NCBI RefSeq assembly: GCF_900624995.1
Contig: NZ_UYXQ01000011.1
Coordinates: 1-64,000, forward strand
DNA: 64,000 nt
Source: Pseudomonas antarctica
GTDB lineage: Bacteria; Pseudomonadota; Gammaproteobacteria; Pseudomonadales; Pseudomonadaceae
Reading direction: 5' to 3'
The translations under genes were made by a program, and so were the position numbers. Of this stretch, positions 15,019-24,387 are shown piece by piece. Positions within the stretch are counted from its first letter, which is position 1; every line of letters begins with the position of its first letter. Under the pieces are notes generated by a model that was given only the letters and a program-made list of their open reading frames with translations, did no database searches and was not told the origin of the DNA.

Positions 15019-15945
15019 ATGAACACGCGTCTGAGCATGATTCTGGCTGGTGTGCTGTTGATCGGTGCGGTGTTTGCCGGTTATTGGGGCCTTGTCCTCA
15101 GCCGTGAACCGGCTCCGGCGCCGCCACCGCCGCCACAAGCCGCGCCTGTCGAAAAAGCCGTCGCCGTGGTGGAAGACCAGACCCGCCAACCGGTGGTAGT
15201 GCTGGCCCACGACGTGCCGCCCTTTGTGGCCCTGAATGCGGCTGACCTTAGCGTCGAAAAACTACGCACCGTGCCGGCCGGCAGCATGACCAGTGTCGAC
15301 CAGGCCATCGGCCGCACACCGTGGCGTGCCCTGCAGGCTGGCACCTGGCTCAACGAAGAGAGCTTCACTCCCGGCGGCCCCTTGGCGCGCATGATTCGCC
15401 CGGACGAACGCGCCCTGGCCGTGGCCGTCGATGAAGTGATCGGCGCGGCCGGCCAGTTGAGCCCCGGCGACTATGTAGACGTGCTGTTGTACCTGCGCCA
15501 GGACACCGCCAACCTCGAACAATCCGCCCAAGTGGTCGTCCCCGCCATGCGCTTGCTCAGCGTCGGCGATCAAATGGGCCTGACCAACGACGGCACCCCC
15601 GCCTCCCCTCCCGCGATGACCGCCGAAGAAAAAGCCCAACGCCGCGCGCCCTCTCGCACCGTCGTGCTGGCGGTGCCCGAGCAACTGCTGAGCCGGCTGA
15701 TGCTGGCCTCCCAGGCCGGCACGTTGCGCCTGGCGGTGCGCAGCAGCGAGGAGCGCCTGCTCAGCCACTACTGGGCCGGCGAAAGCGACGCGGCGAACAT
15801 GCTGCAAAGCGCCAACCGTGACCTCTACCAGTTCACGCAACTGGCCTTCGCCCAAGCCCCGAAAAAGCTCGCCCAGAGCACGCCGCGCCGCGCCGGTGTC
15901 GAGGTGATACGCGGCAACCAAGCCACCCAACAAACGCCCGACTGA
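15019..15945 (+). CDS. rcpC: RcpC/CpaB Flp pilus assembly protein
   Basis: A 308-residue protein with an N-terminal membrane anchor (ILAGVLLIGAVFAGYWGLVL), a proline/alanine linker, and an SAF-type domain (VVLAHDVPPFVALNAADLS). The RcpC/CpaB periplasmic domain includes RALAVAVDEVIGAAGQLSPGDYVDVLL. CpaB proteins sit in the periplasm, help the outer-membrane secretin form and may contact the cell wall. It is the first gene of an eight-gene rightward operon (rcpC-rcpA-tadZABCD-DUF3613), and AAGGAG lies 7 bases before the ATG. Confidence 0.92.
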   Translation: MNTRLSMILAGVLLIGAVFAGYWGLVLSREPAPAPPPPPQAAPVEKAVAVVEDQTRQPVVVLAHDVPPFVALNAADLSVEKLRTVPAGSMTSVDQAIGRTPWRALQAGTWLNEESFTPGGPLARMIRPDERALAVAVDEVIGAAGQLSPGDYVDVLLYLRQDTANLEQSAQVVVPAMRLLSVGDQMGLTNDGTPASPPAMTAEEKAQRRAPSRTVVLAVPEQLLSRLMLASQAGTLRLAVRSSEERLLSHYWAGESDAANMLQSANRDLYQFTQLAFAQAPKKLAQSTPRRAGVEVIRGNQATQQTPD

Positions 15946-15960
15946 ACAAGGATGCTGTGC

Positions 15961-17181
15961 ATGACCCGACGTTTCGCACCGGTGTTCACGCTGAAAATCG
16001 CCTGCGCCCTGCTGCTGTCGAACCTGTCTGTGGGCCTGGCCGTGGCCGCCACCGGCAACTGCGCCAGCCTGGGCCAGTTACCCGCAGCGCTCTCAGTAGG
16101 CGAGGGTCTGCAACAAGAACTGCAGTCGCCGGTGGCGATCACGCGCCTGGCAATTGGCGACCCGAAAATCGCCGATGTCCACCTCAATGGCAACCGTGGT
16201 TTCCTGCTGACCGGCATCGCCTCCGGCACCACCAGCCTGATGGTGTGGACCGCCTGCTCCAACACGCCACGCCAGAGCATGGTGTTCGTCAAAGGCAAGG
16301 CCACGGCAGCCCTGACCAGCCTGTCTCTGGCGCCAGCGGACGACCCTTCGCTGCCCAGCCAGGTGCAGACCGACATCCGCTTTGTGGAGGTCAGCCGCAC
16401 CAAGCTCAAGGAAGCCAGCACCAAAATCCTCGGCATGGGTAAGAACTTTTTCCTTGGCAGCCCCAACCTGTTGTTCCCCACATCCAGCACCTTCAAGCTG
16501 CCGGTGAGTGCGGACCAGTTCAATATCGGCTTCGGCGGCGGACGTGTTTCCGCGATGATCAACGCCTTGGAAAGCAGCGGCTTTGCCTACACCCTGGCGC
16601 GTCCAAGCCTGGTAGCGATGAGCGGGCAAAGCGCGACCTTTCTGGCCGGTGGCGAGATCCCGATCCCGGTGCCCAGCAGCGGCAGTAACACTATTTCCAT
16701 CGAGTACAAAGAGTTCGGCATTCGCCTGACCCTGACCCCCACCGTGATCGACCGCAACCGGATTTCCCTCAAAGTAGCGCCGGAAGTCAGCGAGCTGGAT
16801 TACACCAACGCGGTGACTATTCAAAATATCCAAGTGCCGGCCCTGACCATCCGCCGCACCGACACCAGCGTGTCCCTGGCCGATGGCGAAAGCTTCGTGA
16901 TCAGCGGCCTGATCAGCAGCAACAACACCACCAGTATCAGCAAGTTTCCTGGCCTGGGTGACATCCCGATCCTGGGCGCATTCTTTCGCGACTCGTCGGT
17001 CAACCGCCAAGACAAAGAGCTGCTGATGATCGTCACCCCGCACCTGGTGCAGCCGCTGGCCGCCAACGCCCAACTGCCGTCCTTGCCCGGCGAGAACCTA
17101 CGCAACTACGACCCGAATTGGTACCGCCTGTACTTCCTGGAAAACGGCAATTTCGACCGCAACAATGGGTTGTCCCAATGA
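15961..17181 (+). CDS. rcpA: RcpA/CpaC outer-membrane secretin of the Flp pilus
   Basis: A 406-residue secretin with a signal peptide (ACALLLSNLSVGLAVAATG), an N-terminal pilus/BON-like domain (ITRLAIGDPKIADVHLNG), and a C-terminal secretin domain. The latter includes LAGGEIPIPVPSS, ESFVISGLISS, KFPGLGDIPILGAFFR and the final ELLMIVTPHLV. It forms the gated outer-membrane channel for the Flp pilus. The ATG at 15961 is preferred to one at 15952 because AAGGA (15948-15952) overlaps the earlier codon and is correctly spaced for the later. The stop overlaps the tadZ start (ATGA). Confidence 0.93.
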   Translation: MTRRFAPVFTLKIACALLLSNLSVGLAVAATGNCASLGQLPAALSVGEGLQQELQSPVAITRLAIGDPKIADVHLNGNRGFLLTGIASGTTSLMVWTACSNTPRQSMVFVKGKATAALTSLSLAPADDPSLPSQVQTDIRFVEVSRTKLKEASTKILGMGKNFFLGSPNLLFPTSSTFKLPVSADQFNIGFGGGRVSAMINALESSGFAYTLARPSLVAMSGQSATFLAGGEIPIPVPSSGSNTISIEYKEFGIRLTLTPTVIDRNRISLKVAPEVSELDYTNAVTIQNIQVPALTIRRTDTSVSLADGESFVISGLISSNNTTSISKFPGLGDIPILGAFFRDSSVNRQDKELLMIVTPHLVQPLAANAQLPSLPGENLRNYDPNWYRLYFLENGNFDRNNGLSQ

Positions 17182-18371
17182 GCGATAGCCTGAACCAGAC
17201 TTTCCTGGCAATCACCCGCAACACCACCGACCTTGAGTGGCTGCAGGGCGCGCTGGCACCGCTTGGCCAAGTGGTCAGCGCCGGCAGCGGTACCCTGGAC
17301 GAGTTGCTGGCGTTGGTCGACGTGACCTTCGCCACCCTGGTATTTGTCGGCCTCGACCGCGAGCACGTGGTGGCCCAAAGCGCGCTGATCGAAGGCGCAT
17401 TGGAAGCCAAGCCGATGTTGGCCATCGTCGCCCTCGGTGACGGTATGGACAACCAATTGGTGCTCAATGCGATGCGTGCCGGCGCGCGGGATTTTGTCGC
17501 CTACGGTTCACGTTCCAGCGAAGTAGCCGGGCTGGTGCGACGCCTGAGCAAACGCTTGCCACCCGTCACCACCCACACTCAACTGGGCGGCCTCACCGTG
17601 CTGTACGGCACCCAAAGCAACGCCGACGGTGCACTGCTCACCAGCCACCTGGCGTTGGTCGTACAAAAGAGCGGCCAGCAAACCCTGCTACTCGACCTGG
17701 GTCTGCCACGGGGTGACAGCCTGGCGCTGCTGGGGCTCGAAAGCTCGTTCAACTTCGGCGATGCCCTGCGGCATTTGCGGCGGTTGGATGCCACCTTAAT
17801 CAACAGCGCTTTCACCTCAGCCGAGGACGGCCTGCGCATCCTCGCCTACGCCGCCAACGATGAGCCCTTGGAACAGACCAGCGCCGCCGAGCTGTACATG
17901 TTGCTCAGCGCCTTGCGCCAGCACTTCCAACACATCGTGGTGAACCTCGCAGGCCAGCAGGACAGCGAAGCGCTGCGCACCTTTGTCAGCCACTGCGACA
18001 GATTGTTGTGGTGCACCGATCAAAGCGTGCTGGACTGCCGTCGCAACCTCGCCGTACTGAACCAGTGGCGCGAAAAGGGTATGAAGCTGGAGCACGCCAA
18101 GCTGTTGGTCGATCGCTATATCAAAAGCTGCGCGCCCGACTCCGAGGCCTTGGGCAAGAGCTTCGGGCTGGAGGTGATCGCCGTATTGCCACTGAGCCCG
18201 GAGGTACGCCTGAACGCGAAAAACCAGGGGCAAACCTTGTTCGCCCTGGCGCCGCGGGAACCCCTCACTCAGGGCATGAAAACCCTGGGCGAACGTTTGG
18301 CAAAACGTTCGCAAGGCATGAAAAAACCCTCACACAACTGGTTTGAACGCCTGCTGGGTACGGGTAAATGA
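17178..18371 (+). CDS. tadZ: TadZ/CpaE pilus localisation protein
   Basis: A 397-residue cytosolic protein. It has an atypical receiver-like N-terminal domain (residues about 1-120) and a C-terminal ParA/MinD-like ATPase domain (LLLDLGLPRGDSLALLG, and LLVDRYIKSCAPDS near the end). The normal Walker A lysine is missing: the loop reads YGTQSNADGALLTS. TadZ proteins place the Tad machine at the pole. Both the start and the stop overlap neighbours by ATGA, so translation is coupled through rcpA-tadZ-tadA. Confidence 0.88.
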   Translation: MSDSLNQTFLAITRNTTDLEWLQGALAPLGQVVSAGSGTLDELLALVDVTFATLVFVGLDREHVVAQSALIEGALEAKPMLAIVALGDGMDNQLVLNAMRAGARDFVAYGSRSSEVAGLVRRLSKRLPPVTTHTQLGGLTVLYGTQSNADGALLTSHLALVVQKSGQQTLLLDLGLPRGDSLALLGLESSFNFGDALRHLRRLDATLINSAFTSAEDGLRILAYAANDEPLEQTSAAELYMLLSALRQHFQHIVVNLAGQQDSEALRTFVSHCDRLLWCTDQSVLDCRRNLAVLNQWREKGMKLEHAKLLVDRYIKSCAPDSEALGKSFGLEVIAVLPLSPEVRLNAKNQGQTLFALAPREPLTQGMKTLGERLAKRSQGMKKPSHNWFERLLGTGK

Positions 18372-19636
18372 ACGGCGAAAATCTCTTCGGCACCCCCACT
18401 CGCAGTGTCGGTGGCAACACCGACCACGACGGGCTGAAACTGGTGCTGCATCGCTACATCATCGATGCCATCGAAGAGTCGGGAAAGAATCTGCTGGAGG
18501 GCTCACGCCCGCTGTTGGCGCAATTTGTCATCGACAAAGTCGCCGAGTACATCAACCGCATGCACCTGGCGATTTCCCGTTATGAGATGGAGCGCCTGGC
18601 CGAAGAAATCGTCGACGAGCTGACCGGTTTCGGCCCATTGGAGGTACTGCTGCGCGACCCGTCGGTGACAGAAATCCTGGTCAACGGCCCGCACCGGGTG
18701 TTTATCGAGCGTGATGGTTTGCTGCACCAGAGTGATCTGCGTTTCATTGACTCGCACCACGTGGAGCGCGTCATGCAACGCATCCTCGCGCCCCTGGGGC
18801 GGCGCCTGGACGAGTCGTCGCCGATGGTCGATGCGCGCCTGCCCGATGGCAGCCGGGTCAACGCGATCATCCCGCCGATTGCCCTGGATGGGCCGTGCCT
18901 GTCGATTCGAAAGTTTCGCAAAGACATGCTCAAGAGCAGCGACCTGGTAGCGATGCAGACCATCGACCAGAATATCTTCGACTTCTTCCAGGAAGCGGTG
19001 GGCAAGCGCTGCAACATCCTGATCAGCGGCGGCACCGGCACCGGCAAAACAACCTTGCTCAATATCCTCAGTCAGTTGATCAACCCGCATGAGCGTCTGG
19101 TAACCATTGAAGACGTCGCCGAGCTGCAACTGGGCCACCCTCACGTCGTGCGCCTGGAAACCCGCCCGCCGAATGCCGAGGGCCACGGTGAGGTCAAGGC
19201 CAGCGACCTGATCCGCAACGCCCTGCGGATGCGCCCCGACCGCATCATTCTCGGTGAGATCCGCGGCGTGGAAGTGCTCGACGTACTGACTGCCATGAAC
19301 ACCGGCCACGACGGTTCCATGAGTACCGTGCACGCCAACAATGCTGCCGATGCCTTGCTGCGCCTGGAAACATTGGTGGGCTTGACCGGCCGTGTGGTGG
19401 ACGAAAAAACCCTGCGGCAAATGATCTGCGCCGCCCTGGATGTGGTGATTCAACTGACCCGCCTGCCGGATGGCCGTCGTTGCGTCAGCGAAGTGGTCGA
19501 GGTGGTGGGCATCCGTGAAGACGTGTACGTGACCAACACCCTGTTCCGCCATGACCGGCGTACCGGCTTCGGTTTTCTGCGCGAGGCGGTCAACCCGGCC
19601 GGTGAAAAACTGCGCCGCGAACCCTTACTGCCTTGA
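18368..19636 (+). CDS. tadA: TadA/CpaF secretion ATPase
   Basis: A 422-residue hexameric ATPase of the type II/IV secretion family that powers Flp pilus assembly. The N-terminal helical domain includes [16 protein letters not shown]. Walker A is [13 protein letters not shown] near residue 219; the Asp box, Walker B ([12 protein letters not shown]) and His box ([13 protein letters not shown]) follow in the usual order. All catalytic motifs are intact. It is coupled to tadZ and followed 13 bases later by tadB. Confidence 0.96.
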   Translation: MNGENLFGTPTRSVGGNTDHDGLKLVLHRYIIDAIEESGKNLLEGSRPLLAQFVIDKVAEYINRMHLAISRYEMERLAEEIVDELTGFGPLEVLLRDPSVTEILVNGPHRVFIERDGLLHQSDLRFIDSHHVERVMQRILAPLGRRLDESSPMVDARLPDGSRVNAIIPPIALDGPCLSIRKFRKDMLKSSDLVAMQTIDQNIFDFFQEAVGKRCNILISGGTGTGKTTLLNILSQLINPHERLVTIEDVAELQLGHPHVVRLETRPPNAEGHGEVKASDLIRNALRMRPDRIILGEIRGVEVLDVLTAMNTGHDGSMSTVHANNAADALLRLETLVGLTGRVVDEKTLRQMICAALDVVIQLTRLPDGRRCVSEVVEVVGIREDVYVTNTLFRHDRRTGFGFLREAVNPAGEKLRREPLLP

Positions 19637-19649
19637 AGGAGACGCAAGC

Positions 19650-20531
19650 ATGACTGGGGCCATCCTGCTGCTCATCTGCCTGATCCTGATCGGCCTGTCG
19701 ATTCGCGCCTTCCAGAACGGTTTGCGCCGCGCCCAAACCGAGCGCGTGCTGGGCCGCCTAGCCGAAGGCCAGCCGCAGCTCGTCGAGGAGAACAACCAGT
19801 GGAGCGGCGTAGAACGCATGTTCCTGCGCGCAGGCCTGGGCAAACCCAGTGACCACCTCAGCCTATGGCTGGCAGCCTGGGCCCTCGGCGCGGTGCTGGG
19901 ATTGCTGGTTGCCAGTTGGATTGGCCTGCTGGTGATGCTGGTGTTGCCGCCCCTGGGGCTGCGCGTGTATATCGCCTGGCGCTATCAACGGCGCATCACG
20001 CGCATGATCGAACAACTGCCGCAATTGCTCGACCACACCGTGCGCAGCCTCAAAGCCGGGCGCACGCTGGCGGACGCGGTAATGGGCGGCATCGAGATCA
20101 CGCAAGACCCGTTGCAAACAGCCATGGGCCGTATTCAGCGCAACGTACAGCTGGGCGTGAGCCTGCCGGAGTCGGTCCACGACTTTGCCGAGTTCTACGA
20201 GCGTGACGAGTTTCGCCTGTTCGCACTGGGTTTGAAGGTCAACCACCGCTATGGCGGCAACGCCAGCGAGTTGTTGGAAAACCTGATCAAAATGATCCGC
20301 GAGCGCGAGCAAGCCGCCCGCCAACTGCGTGCCTTGACCGGCGAAACCCGCGTGACCGCCTATGTGCTCACCGCCCTGCCGATCTCGATGATCGGCTACT
20401 TCCTGGCGGTGAACCCCGCGTACCTGATGACCATGTGGAACGACGGCACCGGGCGCATCCTGTTGTTCGTGGCGCTGGTGATGCAGCTGTTGGGCTGCTT
20501 CACCTTGTGGCGCATGTTGCGGAGCGTATGA
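19650..20531 (+). CDS. tadB: TadB inner-membrane platform protein
   Basis: A 293-residue protein with hydrophobic segments at the N-terminus (ILLLICLILIGLSI), around residues 70-110, and at the C-terminus (ILLFVALVMQLLGCFTLW). Between them is a type II secretion F (T2SSF) domain with QLPQLLDHTVRSLKAGRTLA. With TadC it forms the membrane platform that passes ATPase motion to pilin. AAGGAG (19636-19641) fixes the ATG at 19650. tadC follows after one base. Confidence 0.92.
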   Translation: MTGAILLLICLILIGLSIRAFQNGLRRAQTERVLGRLAEGQPQLVEENNQWSGVERMFLRAGLGKPSDHLSLWLAAWALGAVLGLLVASWIGLLVMLVLPPLGLRVYIAWRYQRRITRMIEQLPQLLDHTVRSLKAGRTLADAVMGGIEITQDPLQTAMGRIQRNVQLGVSLPESVHDFAEFYERDEFRLFALGLKVNHRYGGNASELLENLIKMIREREQAARQLRALTGETRVTAYVLTALPISMIGYFLAVNPAYLMTMWNDGTGRILLFVALVMQLLGCFTLWRMLRSV

Positions 20532-20532
20532 G

Positions 20533-21426
20533 ATGGCGATCGCACTGCTGATCAGCGCTGTACTGTTCCTCGCAGCCCTGGGGTTGGTGCTGGCCAACCT
20601 GATGAAGCACCGGCGCGGTCAGCGCCTGGTTGCCCAACGCTTGCAGGGCCAGATGGCGCGCGAGCACACGTTCGGTACGTTGATGCGGCAACTGGGCAGC
20701 AGCCCGCTCGCGCAACGCTCGGTGAGCCTGGACAACGAAACCCAGATTCTGCTCAACCGCGTCGGCTGGCGCAAAGCCAACCAGCGTTCGATGTTCGCCG
20801 CCTTCCAAGTCGGTACGCCGTTGTTGCTGTTGATCATTACCTTGGTGGCCCAAGCGCTGCTGTTTCCCAACGTCGCCTCGCCGTGGCTGGCGCCTCTGCT
20901 GGCCTTGGGCATCGGCTACCTGTTGCCCAAGCGCATCCTGGCCAGGGCCGCCAAGGCGCGCCAGCAACGCATCTCTCGCGAGGTCTCGACCTTCATTCCG
21001 CTGCTACGCATCCTGTTCGAGTCGGGCATGGCGGTTGAACAGGCACTGCGTGTACTAAGCATTGAAGCGCAGCGCCTGCTGCCAGCGCTGACCTATGAAC
21101 TGCGCCTGATCCTGTCGCGGGTCGACTCGGGCCTGGAACTGAGCGAGGAGCTGGGCCAGACCGCCATGCTCTTGGCCGTGGACGAATTCACCGACACCTG
21201 CACCATCCTCCAGCAACTGGTCCAGCAAGGCGGCGGGGCGATGAAATCGTTGCTGTCGCTCAAGCAATTACTCGACGACCGACGCCTCACACGGATCCAG
21301 GAATTCGTGTCGAAGATGTCGGCAAAAATGTCAGTGGTGATGATGGTGTTTTTGTTTCCTGCCTTGCTGATCGTGCTCGGGGGGCCCGCCTTTATCGGCA
21401 TCACCCGGGCCCTGAGTAACTTATGA
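20533..21426 (+). CDS. tadC: TadC inner-membrane platform protein
   Basis: A 297-residue paralogue of TadB with the same T2SSF fold (FIPLLRILFESGMAVEQALRVLS; GLELSEELGQTAMLL). It has an N-terminal anchor, a paired hydrophobic region near residues 95-135 and a C-terminal helix (MMVFLFPALLIVLGGPAFI). It probably forms a heteromer with TadB. The adjacent tadB-tadC order and 1-base spacing are typical of Tad loci. Confidence 0.92.
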   Translation: MAIALLISAVLFLAALGLVLANLMKHRRGQRLVAQRLQGQMAREHTFGTLMRQLGSSPLAQRSVSLDNETQILLNRVGWRKANQRSMFAAFQVGTPLLLLIITLVAQALLFPNVASPWLAPLLALGIGYLLPKRILARAAKARQQRISREVSTFIPLLRILFESGMAVEQALRVLSIEAQRLLPALTYELRLILSRVDSGLELSEELGQTAMLLAVDEFTDTCTILQQLVQQGGGAMKSLLSLKQLLDDRRLTRIQEFVSKMSAKMSVVMMVFLFPALLIVLGGPAFIGITRALSNL

Positions 21427-21436
21427 GGAGCGCCCG

Positions 21437-22153
21437 ATGAAAGCCTTGATAGCCGGTTTGAGCCTGTTGCTGCTGGGCGGTTGCGCCACCAATGGCCAAA
21501 CCCCGTGGGGCGGGTTTACGGGCAGTTGCTCCAAACCCAGCTCCGACCAGGAGCTGTCGCTGAACCTGGCCGATGAAATGGCCGGCGACGGCAAGCTGCA
21601 CGCCAGCCTCGCCAACCTGCAAAGCTTGCCGGCCAATTTGCCCCAGGTACGCCTGCGCCAAGCCAAGGCCTATCGCCTGCTCGGGCGCAGCGAAGCCGAG
21701 CCGTTGTACCGCAGCCTGATCGGCACCTGCATGGCCGCCGAAGGCGAACACGGCCTTGGGCAAATCGCCTCGGCCAAAGGCGATAACGGGCAAGCCATGG
21801 CGCACTTGCAACGCGCTTCACGGCTGGCGCCGACCGACGAGAAAATCCGCAATGACTTGGGCGTGGTGTACCTCAATCAACGGCGCCTGGAGGACGCGCG
21901 CTTCGAATTCATGACCGCCATGGAACTCAAGCAGAGCGATCCGCTGGCGGCCGTCAACCTGGTGACGCTGTTGATTTATCAGGACAACTGGAAGCAGGCC
22001 GCGCAACTGGTCAGCCAGATGGGCCTGAGCCCTGAGCAGGTCACTGAAGCCCAGGCAAGGGCCGAGAAGCTCAAACTCTCCAGCGTACCGGCTGCCAAGG
22101 CCAAGGACCAGATCGCCACGGTCAGTGACGCCACAAGCCACCCGAGGAATTGA
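21437..22153 (+). CDS. tadD: TadD TPR-containing lipoprotein
   Basis: A 238-residue lipoprotein: the signal peptide MKALIAGLSLLLLGGC ends in a lipobox with Cys16. The mature part is mostly helical, with TPR-like repeats (GDNGQAMAHLQRASRLAP; LGVVYLNQRRLEDARFEF). TadD is needed for the secretin to assemble or be stable in Tad systems and probably acts as its pilotin. The stop overlaps the start region of the next gene. Confidence 0.9.
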   Translation: MKALIAGLSLLLLGGCATNGQTPWGGFTGSCSKPSSDQELSLNLADEMAGDGKLHASLANLQSLPANLPQVRLRQAKAYRLLGRSEAEPLYRSLIGTCMAAEGEHGLGQIASAKGDNGQAMAHLQRASRLAPTDEKIRNDLGVVYLNQRRLEDARFEFMTAMELKQSDPLAAVNLVTLLIYQDNWKQAAQLVSQMGLSPEQVTEAQARAEKLKLSSVPAAKAKDQIATVSDATSHPRN

Positions 22154-22155
22154 TG

Positions 22156-22425
22156 ATGAAAGTGCCTTATCTCGCAAGCCTGGCCATGCTGGCGTTGCCC
22201 ATGAGCGTTATGGCCATAGAACCCGGCCCGTCGTCGCCGCAGCAGGCGGCCACCGAGCAATGGTTGACGCTGCAGTCCACGGGCAGCGCCGCTTCGAAGA
22301 CCCCACAAAAGGCCTCAGCAGCCGAACGCGACAAAGCTCATCAGCGCTTGTTGGAAAGCTACAAGTACCCGATTCCGGAGTATTTCGAGCAGAAGGTGGG
22401 CGGCAAAACTGAAGGCAGTAATTGA
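22156..22425 (+). CDS. DUF3613 family small exported protein
   Basis: An 89-residue protein with a signal peptide (KVPYLASLAMLALPMSVMA, cleavage near AIE). The mature part of about 70 residues is polar and ends with ESYKYPIPEYFEQKVGG, a pattern of the DUF3613 family found at the end of Pseudomonas tad operons. The ATG at 22156 is best spaced from GAGGA (22144-22148); ATG 22153 is the alternative. It is the last gene of the rcpC-tadD operon; its role in pilus assembly is unknown. Confidence 0.8.
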   Translation: MKVPYLASLAMLALPMSVMAIEPGPSSPQQAATEQWLTLQSTGSAASKTPQKASAAERDKAHQRLLESYKYPIPEYFEQKVGGKTEGSN

Positions 22426-22438
22426 GCAACGCAGTTCC

Positions 22439-22473
22439 AAATGTGGGAGGGGCTTGCCCCCTCCCACATTTTT
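22439..22473. terminator. bidirectional terminator / REP palindrome
   Basis: AAATGTGGGAGGGG and CCCCCTCCCACATTT form a long GC-rich stem with T-runs on both strands. It lies between the convergent tad operon and pprB, so it can end both transcripts. Confidence 0.88.
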
Positions 22474-22495
22474 GACCAGGTTCGACAGAAGTCGA

Positions 22496-23278
22496 TCAGT
22501 GAGCCGTGACTCGCTGACGCAAAGCGGAGTTGTTCGGCGACAGCGCCAACGCCAGTTGCGTGCGGTTGTGCATGTGCGTCAGGCGCAGCACTTGGGACAC
22601 ATACAGCTTCACGGTGTTTTCAGTGATGCCCAAATCGCAGGCGATCTGGTAGTTGGTCTGACCCTTGCCCACCAGCCGGGCGACATCCAATTGGCGCGGC
22701 GACAACGGGTTGAAGATCGCCGGGATTTCCAGCGGCCCGGCCTCCTCGGCCGATACCTCTTCGCCATCCAGCCCTGGCCGGCTGCTGCGCACTTTGTCGA
22801 GGTCCTCATACAGATCGTTGATGGATTCGGAAAGGAACTGCAGCTTCTGGTTCAAGTTACCCAATTGCAGCTCCTTCTTGCGCTCCTGCAATGCGGCTTC
22901 CTGGCGCTGCAAGCCTTCGAGCAACTCGTCCAGATCGATCGGCTTTTGGTAGTAGTCCGCGATCCCGGCGCGCAGGGCCTTGATCACGTCCTGCTTGTCG
23001 GCGCGGCCGGTCAACATGATCGCCTCAAAGGCCCGCTGTCTACCGGCGACCTTTTGCAGGGCCTGCACCAACTCAATGCCGTCCATGTCCGGCATATGCA
23101 GATCGCACAGCACCAGGCCGATCTCGGCGTCTTCGCTGAAACGCTTCAGGGCCTGCTGGCTGGACTCACACGGGACGCAACGGAAACCGCTGCTTTCAAG
23201 AAATTCACAAAGCTCTTCCACGATGAGTGGTTGATCGTCGACCACGAGCACTTTTACTGCAGAGATAAGCTTATTCAC
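22496..23278 (-). CDS. pprB: PprB two-component response regulator
   Basis: A 260-residue regulator. The N-terminal receiver has VLVVDDQP, the phospho-acceptor Asp59 in VLCDLHMPDMDG and Lys-Pro in YYQKPID. A helical coiled-coil linker (residues about 120-175) follows, then a LuxR-type helix-turn-helix (LSPRQLDVARLVGKGQ, then ACDLGITENTVKLYVSQV). It matches PprB of P. aeruginosa, which activates the flp/tad genes and other adhesion loci. The start is GTG, preceded by GGAG. The partner kinase PprA is encoded at 24384-27116. Confidence 0.92.
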   Translation of the reverse strand: MNKLISAVKVLVVDDQPLIVEELCEFLESSGFRCVPCESSQQALKRFSEDAEIGLVLCDLHMPDMDGIELVQALQKVAGRQRAFEAIMLTGRADKQDVIKALRAGIADYYQKPIDLDELLEGLQRQEAALQERKKELQLGNLNQKLQFLSESINDLYEDLDKVRSSRPGLDGEEVSAEEAGPLEIPAIFNPLSPRQLDVARLVGKGQTNYQIACDLGITENTVKLYVSQVLRLTHMHNRTQLALALSPNNSALRQRVTAH

Positions 23279-23403
23279 GCGCTACTCCATGCATTGCAAG
23301 CCAAAAGATTGACTGATCCCCTACGACGAATAGTCCTGCACATCTACTGATAAACGTAGACGCACTTTCTAACTATGTACATAGCGTTAATACACTCAAA
23401 CGA

Positions 23404-23877
23404 CTAGTGGATCCAAAGCCAGGCCAAGGTGAAGCCCACCAGTAAAAACGGAGCAAACGGCATTTTCTCTGACACGCTCGGTGCCAAATAACCCATATGG
23501 CGTTTAACTCCTTGATTCATATACAGCCAGAGCTTGGGCGCCATTACCACCCAAAGTAAATTGGCGGCCGCAGCCCTTACAAACGACCACAACAGGTACT
23601 CGGCATCCGACGCCAACGCCAACGCTGCGAGCAGCTTCACGTCCCCAGCGCCCAAGCGGCCCAGAGCGTAACCGGGCAGGGTCAACAGTAACGCCAGAAC
23701 AAACGCTAACAGCCCCTGCCCGGCCGCCGCACCGAGCCAAGTGGTGCCCGTCCACAGCAGATAGATCAACGCCAACAGGGCAGCGCCCAAGGTTAGACGA
23801 TTGGCGAGCAGTCGCTGCCGAGCGTCTTGCACCGCACACAACACTAACCACACCACCACCAACGCACCTTGGATCAC
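23404..23877 (-). CDS. fppA: FppA prepilin peptidase (TadV/CpaA type)
   Basis: A 157-residue inner-membrane aspartic peptidase that cleaves Flp prepilins and the TadE/F pseudopilin. It is hydrophobic throughout, with about five membrane segments. The two catalytic aspartates are in CAVQDARQRLL (Asp18) and in GRLGAGDVKLLAAL. The large methylase domain of PilD is absent, as in other Tad peptidases. It starts with GTG and diverges from the pseudopilin gene across 72 bases. Confidence 0.92.
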   Translation of the reverse strand: MIQGALVVVWLVLCAVQDARQRLLANRLTLGAALLALIYLLWTGTTWLGAAAGQGLLAFVLALLLTLPGYALGRLGAGDVKLLAALALASDAEYLLWSFVRAAAANLLWVVMAPKLWLYMNQGVKRHMGYLAPSVSEKMPFAPFLLVGFTLAWLWIH

Positions 23878-23949
23878 GTAAAAGCCATCCCTTTTTGCCG
23901 ATTGATTCTATGCTGATATTAAGTAGTAGCCGTCAGGGTAGACGCGGTG

Positions 23950-24387
23950 ATGAAAACAAGCCTCCCGAATAAGCAAAAAGGCGCGGCAGCGATTGAATTT
24001 ATCGCTGTGTTCGTGATTTTTTTCGCCGTGTTCTACGGCATGGTCAGCTATAGCCTGCCACTGCTGTTATTGCAGTCGTTCAACCAGGCGACCGCCGAAG
24101 CCGTGCGCCTGAGTGTGGCGCTGGACCCCAATATGGCTGGCTATCCGGCCGCCGTACAAAATACCGCCAAGGCCGCAGTCACCAACCGTCTGCTGTGGAT
24201 TCCCCCCGCCTACAACTTCAACGCCAACCAAATCACCACCAGCTTTGTCGGCGGCCTGCTGTCAGTGCAAATCAACTACCCCACGGCCAATCTCCAGGCG
24301 GTAATACCGTTTATTGTCCTGCCAGGCATCGGCACCGTACCGCAGCTGCCGGTGACACTGCAGGCCACGTCGAGCTTGCAGTTTTGA
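23950..24387 (+). CDS. tadF: TadE/TadF-like pseudopilin
   Basis: A 145-residue protein with a short leader (MKTSLPNKQKG), a prepilin processing site G|AAAIEFIAVFVIFFAVFYG with Glu5, and an extracytoplasmic TadE-type domain. FppA, encoded divergently, should cleave it. The gene position next to fppA and pprA corresponds to tadF of P. aeruginosa, but TadE and TadF are hard to tell apart by eye. ATG 23950 is used; a GTG one codon earlier is also possible. The pprA start overlaps its stop. Confidence 0.85.
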   Translation: MKTSLPNKQKGAAAIEFIAVFVIFFAVFYGMVSYSLPLLLLQSFNQATAEAVRLSVALDPNMAGYPAAVQNTAKAAVTNRLLWIPPAYNFNANQITTSFVGGLLSVQINYPTANLQAVIPFIVLPGIGTVPQLPVTLQATSSLQF

